In this document: positions 7,135-14,985 of the stretch, in pieces | Numbering within the stretch: position 1 is the first letter of the stretch | Layout of the letters: the number at the start of each line of letters is the position of its first letter | Assembly: GCA_964248625.1 (NCBI GenBank) | Contig: CAXTZG010000084.1 | Location: 1-17,828, forward strand | DNA length: 17,828 bases | Direction: 5' to 3' | From: Lichenicola sp964248625 | GTDB taxonomy: Bacteria; Pseudomonadota; Alphaproteobacteria; Acetobacterales; Acetobacteraceae | Notes under the pieces: model-generated | The model's input: only the letters and a program-made list of their open reading frames with translations | Told to the model about the DNA's origin: nothing | The model's database searches: none | Made by a program: the position numbers and the translations under genes

Positions 7135-7172
7135 CGACCGGCTAGGTCGCCTAAACAACGACGGTCTGTCGT
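7135..7172. promoter_or_regulatory. Two tandem dyads with 5-base arms upstream of the receptor promoter
   Basis: CGACC-GGCTA-GGTCG (7135-7149) and ACGAC-GGTCT-GTCGT (7158-7172) share arm length and spacing, and their centres are 23 bases apart. They lie directly upstream of the -35 box, where an activator or repressor pair could bind. Confidence 0.3.
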
Positions 7173-7189
7173 GGTTATAGATAAAACCT

Positions 7190-7218
7190 TTGACAGCATC
7201 GTGATATAGAAATATCAA
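7190..7218 (+). promoter_or_regulatory. Predicted sigma-70 promoter of the TonB receptor operon
   Basis: A perfect TTGACA at 7190-7195 is followed after 17 bases by TATCAA at 7213-7218, which matches TATAAT at four of six bases. The start codon is 46 bases further on. The dyad TGATAT-AGAA-ATATCA covers the spacer and the -10 box, where a repressor would block polymerase. Confidence 0.5.
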
Positions 7219-7237
7219 CAGTCCGGCTGAGTCAGCA

Positions 7238-7267
7238 ATGGCACCGGGACTGGAGATCATGCCGTGA
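7238..7267 (+). CDS. Possible 9-codon leader peptide overlapping the TonB receptor start
   Basis: ATG at 7238 reads nine codons (MAPGLEIMP), and its TGA overlaps the GTG start of the receptor (GTGA). It begins about 20 bases after the predicted -10 box and has no clear ribosome site of its own, although the receptor's GGAG lies inside it. It may be chance. Confidence 0.2.
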   Translation: MAPGLEIMP

Positions 7268-9507
7268 AACATGCCTTCGGCGGCATTCTGCTCCTCCTGT
7301 CCAGCTTCCCTGCGGCAGCCTACGGGCAGACCTCCAGATCGGCACCGGCTGCGGACCCGGAGCAGGTGACGGTCACCGCCAGGCGGCGCACCGAACCTCT
7401 GCAGAAGGTGCCGATCGCCGTTTCGGTGGTGACCGGGCAGCAGGCAGCGCGGGACAATCTGATCAGCCTGCAGGACGTGCTGCAGAAGGTCCCGAGTGCC
7501 GATTTCCGCACCGCGACCTCGAACAAGGACCGCACGATCTTCATTCGCGGGATCGGCACGATCTCCACCTCCCCCGGGGTGGAGCCCTCGGTCTCCACCG
7601 TGATCGATGGCGTGGTGCTGGCGCGCTCGGGACAGGCGACGCTCGATTTGCTTGATCTGGATCATGTCGAGGTGCTGCGCGGTCCGCAGGGCACGCTGTT
7701 CGGCAAGAACGCGTCCGCGGGCGTGGTCAACATCGTCACCACCCAGCCGACCGAGGCCTTCCACGCCTATACCGACACGTCCTACTTCTCGGGCGACGAG
7801 TACCGGCTGAAGGGCGGCGTATCGGGTACGCTGGTGCCCGGCCGCCTGACCGGGCTGATCAACGTCCTCTACGGCAGCTTCGACGGCAACGTCCGCGACA
7901 CGCTCGACAACAAGACGGTCAACGGCTACCGCCACCAGGGTGCCCGCGTGCGCCTCGCCTGGACGCCGGATGCGGACACCAAGGTGACCTTCGGGCTGGA
8001 CTACCTGCGCTCCAACGACACCGTGCCGAACGGCGTGTTCGTTTCGGCCAACCAGATCACCTACCCGACCAACGTCATCACCAGCAGCGCGCCGATCGCC
8101 GCCGCGCTGTCGCAGGCCGGCATCGTGCCGTCACGAGACAACACCGACATCAACCAGAACCTGCGCAGCCGGGTCATCGACAACAACGGCGGCGCGTCGG
8201 TGACGGTGGATCGCCGGCTGGGGGGCGGCTACACCCTGACCTCGATCAGCGCCTATCGCCGCTGGCAGAACACGCAGTTCCAGGACTACGACCAAGTCGC
8301 CGTGGTCACGCCGAAGCTGCCGGAGATCGCCGATCGCGGCGACCTCGATTTCACCCAGGTCTCGCAGGAACTGCGCATCGCCTCGCCGAAGGGCCGGTTC
8401 TTCGACTATGTCGCCGGGCTCTACTACCTGCGCGCCGACGATACCGAGACCTATGGACGACAGGTCACACGCTCGCTCGCGACCGGCCTGCACACTGATC
8501 TTGGGATCTCGGATTACGGCACCACGGGCGACAACTACGCGATCTTCGGGGAGGGCAACGTCAACCTGACCCGTTCGCTGCATGCCATCCTCGGCCTGCG
8601 CCTGCTGCGCGACGACCTGTCCTACGACTTCGACCGCAACGCGACCAACACGGTGGCCATCACCGGCGTGCGCCCGTCCTTCGCCAGCAACGGCTCGACC
8701 GCCCATAACGGCTATGTCGACCGGATCGGGCTGCAGTATGATCTCGGTCCCGATGCGATCAGCTACTTCACCTATTCGCGCGGCTACAAGGGTCCGGCCT
8801 ACAACGTCTTCTTCAACATGCAGCAGACCGACACAGCGGCACTGAAGCCGGAAACCAACAACTCGTTCGAGATTGGCCTTAAGTCGCAGTTCCTGCATCG
8901 CAGGGTGACGGCGAACCTCGCGGCCTTCCTGAGCGAGTTCGAGAACTACCAGGCGAACTTCCTCGACAACGTCGCCGGCGCCAACGTGACGCGCCTGATC
9001 AATGCCGGCAGCGTCTCGACCCGCGGCGTGGAGGCGGACCTGAGTGCGCGCCCGATCCGGCACCTGACGCTGGGCACCGTCGCTGCCTACACCGACGCCT
9101 ATATCGACCAGTTCAACTGCCCTGCCGGCGCTCCGACCAGCTGCAACGTCAATGGCCAGCCGTTGCCGTTCGCCCCGCGCTGGAAGTTCGATCTTCGCGC
9201 CGACTACCTCGTCCTGCTGTCGCAGAACTTCGATCTCGATGTCGGCTCGGATTATGCGTGGCAGAGCCGCACGCAATATTCCCTCAACGAGACCGCCGAC
9301 ACGATCCAGGACTCGTACGGGCTCTGGGACGTCAACGTGTCGCTGGTCGACCATGCGCGCCAGTGGCGCCTGACCGGCATCCTGAAGAACGTGCTGAACA
9401 AGCACTACGCCAACGTTCTCGCCGACGGCAACCTGGGCGGGGTCACCCAGGGCATCGCCCGCGATTACGGGCGTTATGGCGGCTTCACCCTGCACAAGGA
9501 TTTCTGA
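7264..9507 (+). CDS. TonB-dependent outer membrane receptor
   Basis: This 747-residue receptor starts with GTG, with GGAG 8 bases upstream. Residues 1-21 form a signal peptide (hydrophobic ILLLLSSF core, AAAYG before Gln22). A TonB box (EQVTVTAR, 33-40) leads into the plug domain, with FIRGIG, VIDGVVLARSG, VEVLRGPQGTLFGKNASAG and VNIVTTQP. The beta-barrel ends in the usual terminal Phe (FTLHKDF). Such proteins import siderophores, vitamins, oligosaccharides or aromatic compounds through the outer membrane, powered by TonB-ExbBD. The sequence does not tell which. The next gene, a sugar-acid-like MFS importer 4 bases downstream, favours a carbon source over iron. No FecI/FecR pair or N-terminal signalling extension is present. 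Confidence 0.95.
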   Translation: MKHAFGGILLLLSSFPAAAYGQTSRSAPAADPEQVTVTARRRTEPLQKVPIAVSVVTGQQAARDNLISLQDVLQKVPSADFRTATSNKDRTIFIRGIGTISTSPGVEPSVSTVIDGVVLARSGQATLDLLDLDHVEVLRGPQGTLFGKNASAGVVNIVTTQPTEAFHAYTDTSYFSGDEYRLKGGVSGTLVPGRLTGLINVLYGSFDGNVRDTLDNKTVNGYRHQGARVRLAWTPDADTKVTFGLDYLRSNDTVPNGVFVSANQITYPTNVITSSAPIAAALSQAGIVPSRDNTDINQNLRSRVIDNNGGASVTVDRRLGGGYTLTSISAYRRWQNTQFQDYDQVAVVTPKLPEIADRGDLDFTQVSQELRIASPKGRFFDYVAGLYYLRADDTETYGRQVTRSLATGLHTDLGISDYGTTGDNYAIFGEGNVNLTRSLHAILGLRLLRDDLSYDFDRNATNTVAITGVRPSFASNGSTAHNGYVDRIGLQYDLGPDAISYFTYSRGYKGPAYNVFFNMQQTDTAALKPETNNSFEIGLKSQFLHRRVTANLAAFLSEFENYQANFLDNVAGANVTRLINAGSVSTRGVEADLSARPIRHLTLGTVAAYTDAYIDQFNCPAGAPTSCNVNGQPLPFAPRWKFDLRADYLVLLSQNFDLDVGSDYAWQSRTQYSLNETADTIQDSYGLWDVNVSLVDHARQWRLTGILKNVLNKHYANVLADGNLGGVTQGIARDYGRYGGFTLHKDF

Positions 9508-9511
9508 GTCC

Positions 9512-10729
9512 ATGCGCCTGGCGGCGCTGATGGCGTTGCTGTTCGCGGTCTCCATCGTCGCCTATGCCGACAGGCAGATCCTGGCGCTGCTCAAGCCGGT
9601 GCTCGATCAGGCGCTGGGCTGGCGGAATGGCGACTACAGCGCGATGACCACCGCCTTCCAGGCCTGCGTCGCCGTCACCCTGCTCGGCTCGGGCTGGTTT
9701 CTCGACAAGGCCGGCATCAGGGCGGGCTTCGCGGCCGGGCTCGGCGGCTGGAGCGCGGCCGCGATGGCGCATGCGCTGTGCCGCACGGTCGACCAGTTCA
9801 TCGCCGCCCGTGCGGCACTCGGCGGCTTCGAGGCGGTCGGCGGCCCGGCCGGGATCAAGGCGGTCGCGATGCTGTTTCCGCCTGCCCGCCATTCTTCCAT
9901 GATGGGGGTGCTGAACATGGCCCCCAACATCGCCGCGATGGCGACGCCGCTGCTGGCGAGCGCGCTGTATCCAGCACTCGGATGGCAGGGCACCATCGCC
10001 CTGATCGGCGGCTCGGGCTTCGTCTGCCTGGCGCTGTGGCTGGCAATGCCGCTGGCTGCGATGGAGCACGACGCGGCGGCGCTGCGACCGCCGGAGGACA
10101 CGTCGCCGGTGCCGCTGCTGCGCGACCGCAATGCCTGGGCGGTGGCGGTGGCGAAGCTGCTGAGCGACCAGGGCTGGTGGTTCTTCCTGTTCTGGCTGCC
10201 GGACTTCTTTCATCGCCGCTATGGGCTCGACCTGCGGCATCTGGGGCCGCCGATCGCCGCGATCTATGCCATGGCGGCGACCGGTGCTGTGACCGGCGGG
10301 CTCGCGACCGACGGGCTGGCCCGGCTGCGTCCGCGACAGGGTCGGATGCGGGCCCGCCGCCTGGTGATGGGGCTCGCCGCCCTGCTGGTGCTGCCGATCG
10401 TGCTGGTGCCGCACACCGCGTCGCTGAGCCTGGCGGTGCTGCTGACCGGGCTGGGACTTGCCGCACACCAGGCGTTCTCGACCAACGTCTTTGCTTTCGC
10501 CGCAGACCGGTTCTCCGCAGGCCGGGTCGGTCGCGCGGTGTCGTTCGGCGCGCTGTGCGGCAATCTCGGCGGCACCGCCACCCTGTGGATCGCCGGCGCG
10601 CTGGTGACGGACGCGGCGAGCTTCGGATGGATGTTCCTGGGCTGCGCGCTCGGCTATCCGCTGGCCTGGATCGCCATGCAGATGCTGGCGCCGGCAGACC
10701 GGATCAGGCCAGAACCTCGTCCATCGTGA
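9512..10729 (+). CDS. MFS transporter, ExuT-like (anion:cation symporter) family
   Basis: The 405-residue inner-membrane carrier has about 12 hydrophobic segments. The N-terminal part AYADRQILALLKPVL, then GWFLDKAGIRAGF (the loop 2-3 MFS signature region), GFEAVGGPAGIKAVAMLFP and a mid-protein SDQGWWFFLFWLPDFF are typical of the hexuronate/galactonate transporter group. I chose the ATG at 9512, which lies 4 bases after the receptor stop with AAGGA 11 bases ahead inside the receptor gene; the longer start at 9476 would overlap the receptor. The pair is probably co-transcribed, so the receptor and carrier may move one compound across both membranes. The 3' end overlaps the convergent Gfo/Idh/MocA gene by 26 bases. 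Confidence 0.9.
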   Translation: MRLAALMALLFAVSIVAYADRQILALLKPVLDQALGWRNGDYSAMTTAFQACVAVTLLGSGWFLDKAGIRAGFAAGLGGWSAAAMAHALCRTVDQFIAARAALGGFEAVGGPAGIKAVAMLFPPARHSSMMGVLNMAPNIAAMATPLLASALYPALGWQGTIALIGGSGFVCLALWLAMPLAAMEHDAAALRPPEDTSPVPLLRDRNAWAVAVAKLLSDQGWWFFLFWLPDFFHRRYGLDLRHLGPPIAAIYAMAATGAVTGGLATDGLARLRPRQGRMRARRLVMGLAALLVLPIVLVPHTASLSLAVLLTGLGLAAHQAFSTNVFAFAADRFSAGRVGRAVSFGALCGNLGGTATLWIAGALVTDAASFGWMFLGCALGYPLAWIAMQMLAPADRIRPEPRPS

Positions 10730-11780
10730 CGACGCGATGCTCGCGGGCACTCAGCTCCGCCGCCACACCCATCGCCACCGCGATCAGCCCATCCTGCGCG
10801 CCGACCATGACGGGACCCGTGCCGGCGATCGCGTCGAGAAAGGCGCGCTGCTGATAGAAGGTGGCGCCGTGATGATGGCCTGCCGCGAGCACCGAGGGAT
10901 CGGTCTCCACCCGGGTGCGTTCGACGCGCTTCTCCGCACCCGGCTTCACGCGCGGGCTGAAGGTCAGCAGCCCGCTCGGAATGCCGACCTCGAGCTTGGC
11001 CGTATCGCCGATCGCGGTGATCAGCTCCTGCTCCTCGGAGCCTTCGGCGAACATGCAGAGGTCGAGCATGGCGCGAACGCCGTTCGAGAAGTCGATGGTG
11101 GTGAAGCTGTTGTCGATGATGTCCGGAACCGCGCCGCCGTAGCGCTCGTCGCGATGATTGACGTCCATCGCACCGGAGCAATGCACGCGCACCGGCTCGG
11201 CGCCGATGATGCAGCGCATCAGGTCGAAGAAATGGCAGCATTTCTCAACCATCGTCCCCCCGGTGTAGCGGCTGAACCGGTTCCAGTCGCCGACCTTGGG
11301 CAGGAACGGGAACCGGTGCTCGTGCATGGCGATCCGCTGCAGGCGGCCGGCCCGGCCCTGGTGCAGGTCTGCGATGAACCGCTGCAGCGGCGGCATGAAG
11401 CGGTATTCCATGCCGACCCAGAACACCGCGTCGCGCCTGGCCGCACGACGCACGATGCCGCGCGCGTCGGCCACCGTGGTCGCGAGCGGCTTCTCGCAGA
11501 GGATGGGCAGGGCGGTGTCGAGCAGCGGCTGCAGCACCGCATGATGGGTGAAATTCGGCGACGCCACGATCACCGCATCGAGTGCCGGACCGCGCAGCAT
11601 CGCCGTGACGTCGGCGAACGCCTGCACGCCGTCCGCATCCCGGCCGAGCGTGCGCCTCGCCCAGTCGAGCGAGGATGGGACCGGATCGGCCAACGCAACG
11701 ATCCGCGCCTCGGGGATCAGCCTGAGATTGCGGATATGCTCCTGCGCCATCAGGCCGGTGCCGATCAGACCGAACCGCAT
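10704..11780 (-). CDS. Gfo/Idh/MocA family NAD(P)-dependent oxidoreductase
   Basis: The 358-residue protein opens with the Rossmann motif GLIGTGLM (4-11), has the family's EKPL at 96-99 and a C-terminal substrate domain with GGTMVEKCCHFFDLM at 174-188, where His183 is the likely catalytic residue. These enzymes oxidise or reduce hydroxyl groups on sugars, inositols and related compounds. The start at 11780 has GAGG 5 bases upstream and begins directly at the nucleotide-binding strand, so the longer frame to 11888 is rejected. Its 3' end overlaps the end of the MFS gene on the other strand. It diverges from the flavin monooxygenase gene across 85 bases. A role in degrading whatever the receptor and MFS import is inference from position. 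Confidence 0.92.
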   Translation of the reverse strand: MRFGLIGTGLMAQEHIRNLRLIPEARIVALADPVPSSLDWARRTLGRDADGVQAFADVTAMLRGPALDAVIVASPNFTHHAVLQPLLDTALPILCEKPLATTVADARGIVRRAARRDAVFWVGMEYRFMPPLQRFIADLHQGRAGRLQRIAMHEHRFPFLPKVGDWNRFSRYTGGTMVEKCCHFFDLMRCIIGAEPVRVHCSGAMDVNHRDERYGGAVPDIIDNSFTTIDFSNGVRAMLDLCMFAEGSEEQELITAIGDTAKLEVGIPSGLLTFSPRVKPGAEKRVERTRVETDPSVLAAGHHHGATFYQQRAFLDAIAGTGPVMVGAQDGLIAVAMGVAAELSAREHRVVTMDEVLA

Positions 11781-11853
11781 GCGTGCCTCGCCGTCAGGAT
11801 GTGCGGGTGATAGCATGCCGGCACAGGCGCGAACACGACGTGCGCCAGGTCGC

Positions 11854-11859
11854 AGAGGG
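11854..11859 (+). promoter_or_regulatory. Shine-Dalgarno site that decides the monooxygenase start
   Basis: AGAGGG lies 6 bases before the ATG at 11866. The alternative ATG at 11887 has no comparable site, and the longer frame from 11548 runs inside the opposite-strand dehydrogenase gene. Confidence 0.5.
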
Positions 11860-11865
11860 CCGTTG

Positions 11866-12963
11866 ATGGGCGTGGCACCGGGATCCATGGGACCGTGCGA
11901 GGTGAGCTGGTTCGCGGCCCTGTGCGACGACGATTACGAGTTCCTGGGCGTTCCGGACGCGCGGCTGGCCTCCAGCTTCGCACACTGCCGCGACATCGTG
12001 CTGGCGGCCGAGACAGGCGGCCTGGACAGCGTGCTGCTGCCGTCCGGCTACGCCTTGGGCATCGACACGATCGCGTTCGCGGCCGGGATGGCGCCGCTGA
12101 CCCGCACGATCCGGCTGCTGGCGGCGATCCGGTGCGGCGAGATGTGGCCGCCGCAGCAGGCCCGTCAGCTGGCGACGCTGCAGCAGATGTTGGGAGGCCG
12201 CCTGTCGGTCAACATCATCTCCAGCGACCTGCCCGGCGAGACGCTGGACAGCGCGCCGCGCTATCGCCGCACGCTCGAATGCATGCACATCATGCGCACG
12301 CTGCTGTCGGGGTCGGAGCTGGATCACCGGGGCGAGTTCTACCGGCTTGGCCTGTCGCCACCTCGCCTGTGTCCGCCCGGGTCGCCAGCACCGCTGTTCT
12401 ATTTCGGCGGCCTGTCGGAGGCGGCCCGGGACACCGCGGCTGCCGGCGCCGACGTCTATCTGATGTGGCCCGACCGCCTGGACGCGGTGGCCGCGATCAT
12501 CGCCGATCTGCGCGCCAGGGCCGCGCGCCACGGACGCCGGCTCCGCTTTGGCTACCGGGTGCATGTCATCGTCCGGGAAACCGAAGCCGAGGCCCGGGAG
12601 GCCGCACGCCGCCTGCTATCCAGGCTCGACCCGAACGCCGGGACGGCGATCCGCAACAGGTCGCTCGACAGCGGCTCGGCCGGCGTCAGGCGCCAGGCCG
12701 AGCTGCGCGACGATGCCGATGACGAGGGCTTCGTCGAGGACACGCTCTGGACCGGCATCGGCCGGGCGAGGTCCGGGTGCGGCGCAGCGCTCGTCGGCAA
12801 TCCGGACCAGGTGCTCGCCAAGCTGCAGGCCTACCGGGCGCTCGGCATCGAGGCCTTCATCCTGTCCGGCTATCCCCATGCTCGGGAATGCGACCTGTTC
12901 GCCCGCACCGTGCTGCCGCACCTGGATCATGCGCCGCTCGGTGCCGATCCGGCCTTGCGCTGA
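11866..12963 (+). CDS. SsuD-like LLM class flavin-dependent monooxygenase
   Basis: This 365-residue bacterial-luciferase-like protein resembles alkanesulfonate monooxygenase. Matches are VSWFAAL near the N-terminus, RLSVNIISSDLPGE, FYFGGLSEAARDTAAAGADVYL, RFGYRVHVIVRETEAEA (the SsuD Arg/His pair), RRQAELRDD, and the end block ALVGNPDQV followed by FILSGYPHARE. Such enzymes use FMNH2 from a separate reductase and oxygen to cleave C-S or oxidise carbonyl substrates. No flavin reductase or sulfonate ABC transporter is nearby. In SsuD a conserved Cys (Cys54) lies in the TGRSCED segment. The corresponding segment here is SGYALGID, without that Cys, so the substrate probably differs. The gene is divergent from the dehydrogenase and may form its own unit. 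Confidence 0.9.
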   Translation: MGVAPGSMGPCEVSWFAALCDDDYEFLGVPDARLASSFAHCRDIVLAAETGGLDSVLLPSGYALGIDTIAFAAGMAPLTRTIRLLAAIRCGEMWPPQQARQLATLQQMLGGRLSVNIISSDLPGETLDSAPRYRRTLECMHIMRTLLSGSELDHRGEFYRLGLSPPRLCPPGSPAPLFYFGGLSEAARDTAAAGADVYLMWPDRLDAVAAIIADLRARAARHGRRLRFGYRVHVIVRETEAEAREAARRLLSRLDPNAGTAIRNRSLDSGSAGVRRQAELRDDADDEGFVEDTLWTGIGRARSGCGAALVGNPDQVLAKLQAYRALGIEAFILSGYPHARECDLFARTVLPHLDHAPLGADPALR

Positions 12964-12975
12964 TCGCCCCCGGTC

Positions 12976-13065
12976 TGGCGGACAGTGTGGGATTCGAACC
13001 CACGGTACGCTTTCACGCACACACGCTTTCCAAGCGTGCGCCTTAAACCACTCGGCCAACTGTCC
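12976..13065 (-). tRNA. tRNA-Ser (anticodon GGA)
   Basis: The 90-base cloverleaf includes the encoded 3' CCA (12976-12978) and discriminator G at 12979. The acceptor stem GGACAGT pairs with ACTGTCC over seven bases. The anticodon loop TTGGAAA sits on the stem CACGC/GCGTG, so the anticodon GGA occupies 13029-13031. A long variable arm marks it as class II, as expected for serine, and GGTTCGAATCC forms the T arm. It reads UCC and UCU codons. It lies 82 bases downstream of lepA on the same strand. Confidence 0.97.
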
Positions 13066-13147
13066 AGCCTGCGGGCCGGCCGCCTGTGGGACGGCTCGGG
13101 GCGGCGGACCATAGCAAAGTCCCGTGCCGACGCAAGGCCGGGCCGGT

Positions 13148-14953
13148 TCAGCTCTCCATCTTCAGCGCCGCCAGGAACGCTGTCTGCGGGATCTCCACCT
13201 TGCCGAACTGGCGCATCCGCTTCTTGCCTTCCTTCTGCTTGTCCAGCAGCTTGCGCTTGCGGCTGATGTCGCCGCCATAGCACTTGGCGGTCACATCCTT
13301 CGACATCGCGCCGATCGTCTCGCGCGCGATCACCCGGCTGCCGATCGCCGCCTGCACCGCGATCTTGAACAGCTGGCGCGGGATCAGCTCCTTCAGCTTG
13401 GCGCAGATCGACCGGCCGCGCGCTTCCGCCGCCGACCGGTGCGCCACGAAGCTCAGCGCATCGACCGGCTCCTGGTTGACCAGGATCGAGATGCGCACGA
13501 GGTCGCTCTCCTCGTAGCCGTCCATCGCGTAGTCGAAGCTGGCATAGCCGCGACTGACCGACTTCAGGCGGTCGTAGAAGTCGAACACCACCTCGTTCAG
13601 CGGCAGCCGGTACACCGCCATCGCCCGCCCGCCCACATAGGTGAGGTCGGTCTGCTGGCCGCGCCGCTCGCTGCACAGGGTCAGGATGGAGCCGAGATAA
13701 TCGTCCGGCACCATGATGGTGGCCTTGATCCACGGCTCCTCGATGCGCTCGATCTGCACGCTGTCGGGCATGTCGGACGGGTTGTGCAGCTCCTCCAGCA
13801 CCCCGTTGGTGCGATACAGCCGGTAGACCACCGACGGGGCCGTCGCGATCAAATTGAGGTCGAACTCGCGGGACAGCCGCTCCTGGATGATCTCCAGATG
13901 CAGCAGCCCCAGGAAGCCGCAGCGGAAGCCGAAGCCCAGCGCCGCCGACGTTTCCGCCTCGAAATGGAAGCTCGCATCGTTGAGCCGGAGCCGGGCCAGG
14001 CTCTCGCGCAGCTTCTCGAAATCGTCGGCATCGATCGGGAACAGCCCGCACCACACCACCGGCACCGACGGCTTGAAGCCCGGCAGCGCCTCGGCGGCGG
14101 GGCGGCGATCCTCGGTGATGGTGTCGCCGACATTGCAGTCTGCGACAGTCTTCATCGCCGCGGTGATGTAGCCCATCTCGCCCGGCCCGAGCTGGTCCAC
14201 CGGCTTCATGCCCGGCCCGAAGATGCCGACCTGCTCGACATTGTGCACCGAGCCCTTGGCCATCATGCGGATCTTGGCGTGGCGCTTCAGGTGCCCGTCC
14301 TTGATCCGCACCAGGATGACCACGCCGAGATAGGCGTCGTACCAGCTATCGACCAGCAGCGCCTTGAGCGGCGCGTCGGCGTCGCCGGTGGGCGCCGGCA
14401 GGCGGGTGACCAGCGCTTCCAGCACGCCCTCGATGTTGAGGCCGGTCTTGGCCGAGATCTCGACCGCATCGTCGGCCGGGATGCCGACCACGTCCTCGAT
14501 CTGCTGGCGCACCCGGTCCGGCTCGGCGGCCGGCAGGTCGACCTTGTTCAGGATCGGCACGATCTCGTGGTGCGCATCCAGCGCCTGATACACGTTGGCC
14601 AGCGTCTGCGCCTCGACCCCTTGGCTCGCGTCCACCACCAGCAGCGACCCCTCGCACGCCGCCAGCGACCGGCTGACCTCGTAGGCGAAGTCGACATGGC
14701 CGGGCGTGTCCATCAGGTTGAGCACGTAGGTCTGGCCGTCACGGGCAGGGTAGCTGAGCCGGACCGTCTGCGCCTTGATGGTGATGCCGCGCTCGCGCTC
14801 GATATCCATGTTGTCGAGCACCTGGTTGGTCATCTCGCGCTCGGTGAGCGCGCCGCAGGCCTGGATCAGACGATCCGCCAGCGTGGACTTGCCATGGTCG
14901 ATATGGGCGATGATCGAGAAGTTGCGGATCAGGGCGAGCGGCGTGTCGGTCAT
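13148..14953 (-). CDS. lepA: Translation elongation factor 4 (LepA, back-translocating GTPase)
   Basis: The 601-residue product has the normal length for LepA. The GTPase motifs are AHIDHGKST (16-24), RGITIK (55-60), DTPGHVDF (82-89), NKVD (136-139) and SAKTG (167-171). The LepA-specific C-terminal domain follows, ending in the basic KRKLLDKQKEGKKRM region. LepA acts on the ribosome, influencing back-translocation or 30S assembly. I chose the ATG at 14953, which gives the conserved start shortly before IRNFSIIAHIDHGK; longer starts up to 15364 would run back through the upstream helicase gene. No Shine-Dalgarno sequence precedes it, only pyrimidine-rich TCTCTCCCGCC, so initiation may depend on S1 or on coupling. 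The helicase stop is 32 bases upstream. Confidence 0.98.
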   Translation of the reverse strand: MTDTPLALIRNFSIIAHIDHGKSTLADRLIQACGALTEREMTNQVLDNMDIERERGITIKAQTVRLSYPARDGQTYVLNLMDTPGHVDFAYEVSRSLAACEGSLLVVDASQGVEAQTLANVYQALDAHHEIVPILNKVDLPAAEPDRVRQQIEDVVGIPADDAVEISAKTGLNIEGVLEALVTRLPAPTGDADAPLKALLVDSWYDAYLGVVILVRIKDGHLKRHAKIRMMAKGSVHNVEQVGIFGPGMKPVDQLGPGEMGYITAAMKTVADCNVGDTITEDRRPAAEALPGFKPSVPVVWCGLFPIDADDFEKLRESLARLRLNDASFHFEAETSAALGFGFRCGFLGLLHLEIIQERLSREFDLNLIATAPSVVYRLYRTNGVLEELHNPSDMPDSVQIERIEEPWIKATIMVPDDYLGSILTLCSERRGQQTDLTYVGGRAMAVYRLPLNEVVFDFYDRLKSVSRGYASFDYAMDGYEESDLVRISILVNQEPVDALSFVAHRSAAEARGRSICAKLKELIPRQLFKIAVQAAIGSRVIARETIGAMSKDVTAKCYGGDISRKRKLLDKQKEGKKRMRQFGKVEIPQTAFLAALKMES

Positions 14954-14985
14954 GGCGGGAGAGATAGGCGAAACCTCGCGAAAAG

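Larger units (their letters stand above)
6945..7263. other. Divergent control region between methyltransferase and TonB receptor genes
   Basis: The 319 bases contain no gene longer than a 9-codon leader frame. They hold a plausible promoter for the receptor gene (7190-7218) and three dyads: CGACC-N5-GGTCG at 7135-7149, ACGAC-N5-GTCGT at 7158-7172, and TGATAT-N4-ATATCA at 7202-7217. Just before the receptor lies a short frame at 7238-7267. No promoter for the minus-strand gene stands out. Confidence 0.55.

Noticed and set aside
8131..9555. 474-codon minus-strand frame opposite the TonB receptor
   Set aside because: It is antisense to a complete receptor gene; composition and lack of motifs mark it as a shadow.
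11548..11865. Longer N-terminus for the flavin monooxygenase
   Set aside because: The extension runs antisense through the dehydrogenase gene; a good ribosome site supports the start at 11866.
13066..13147. Rho-independent terminator between lepA and tRNA-Ser
   Set aside because: Short GC palindromes are present but no stem followed by a T-run; I found no convincing intrinsic terminator anywhere in the window.
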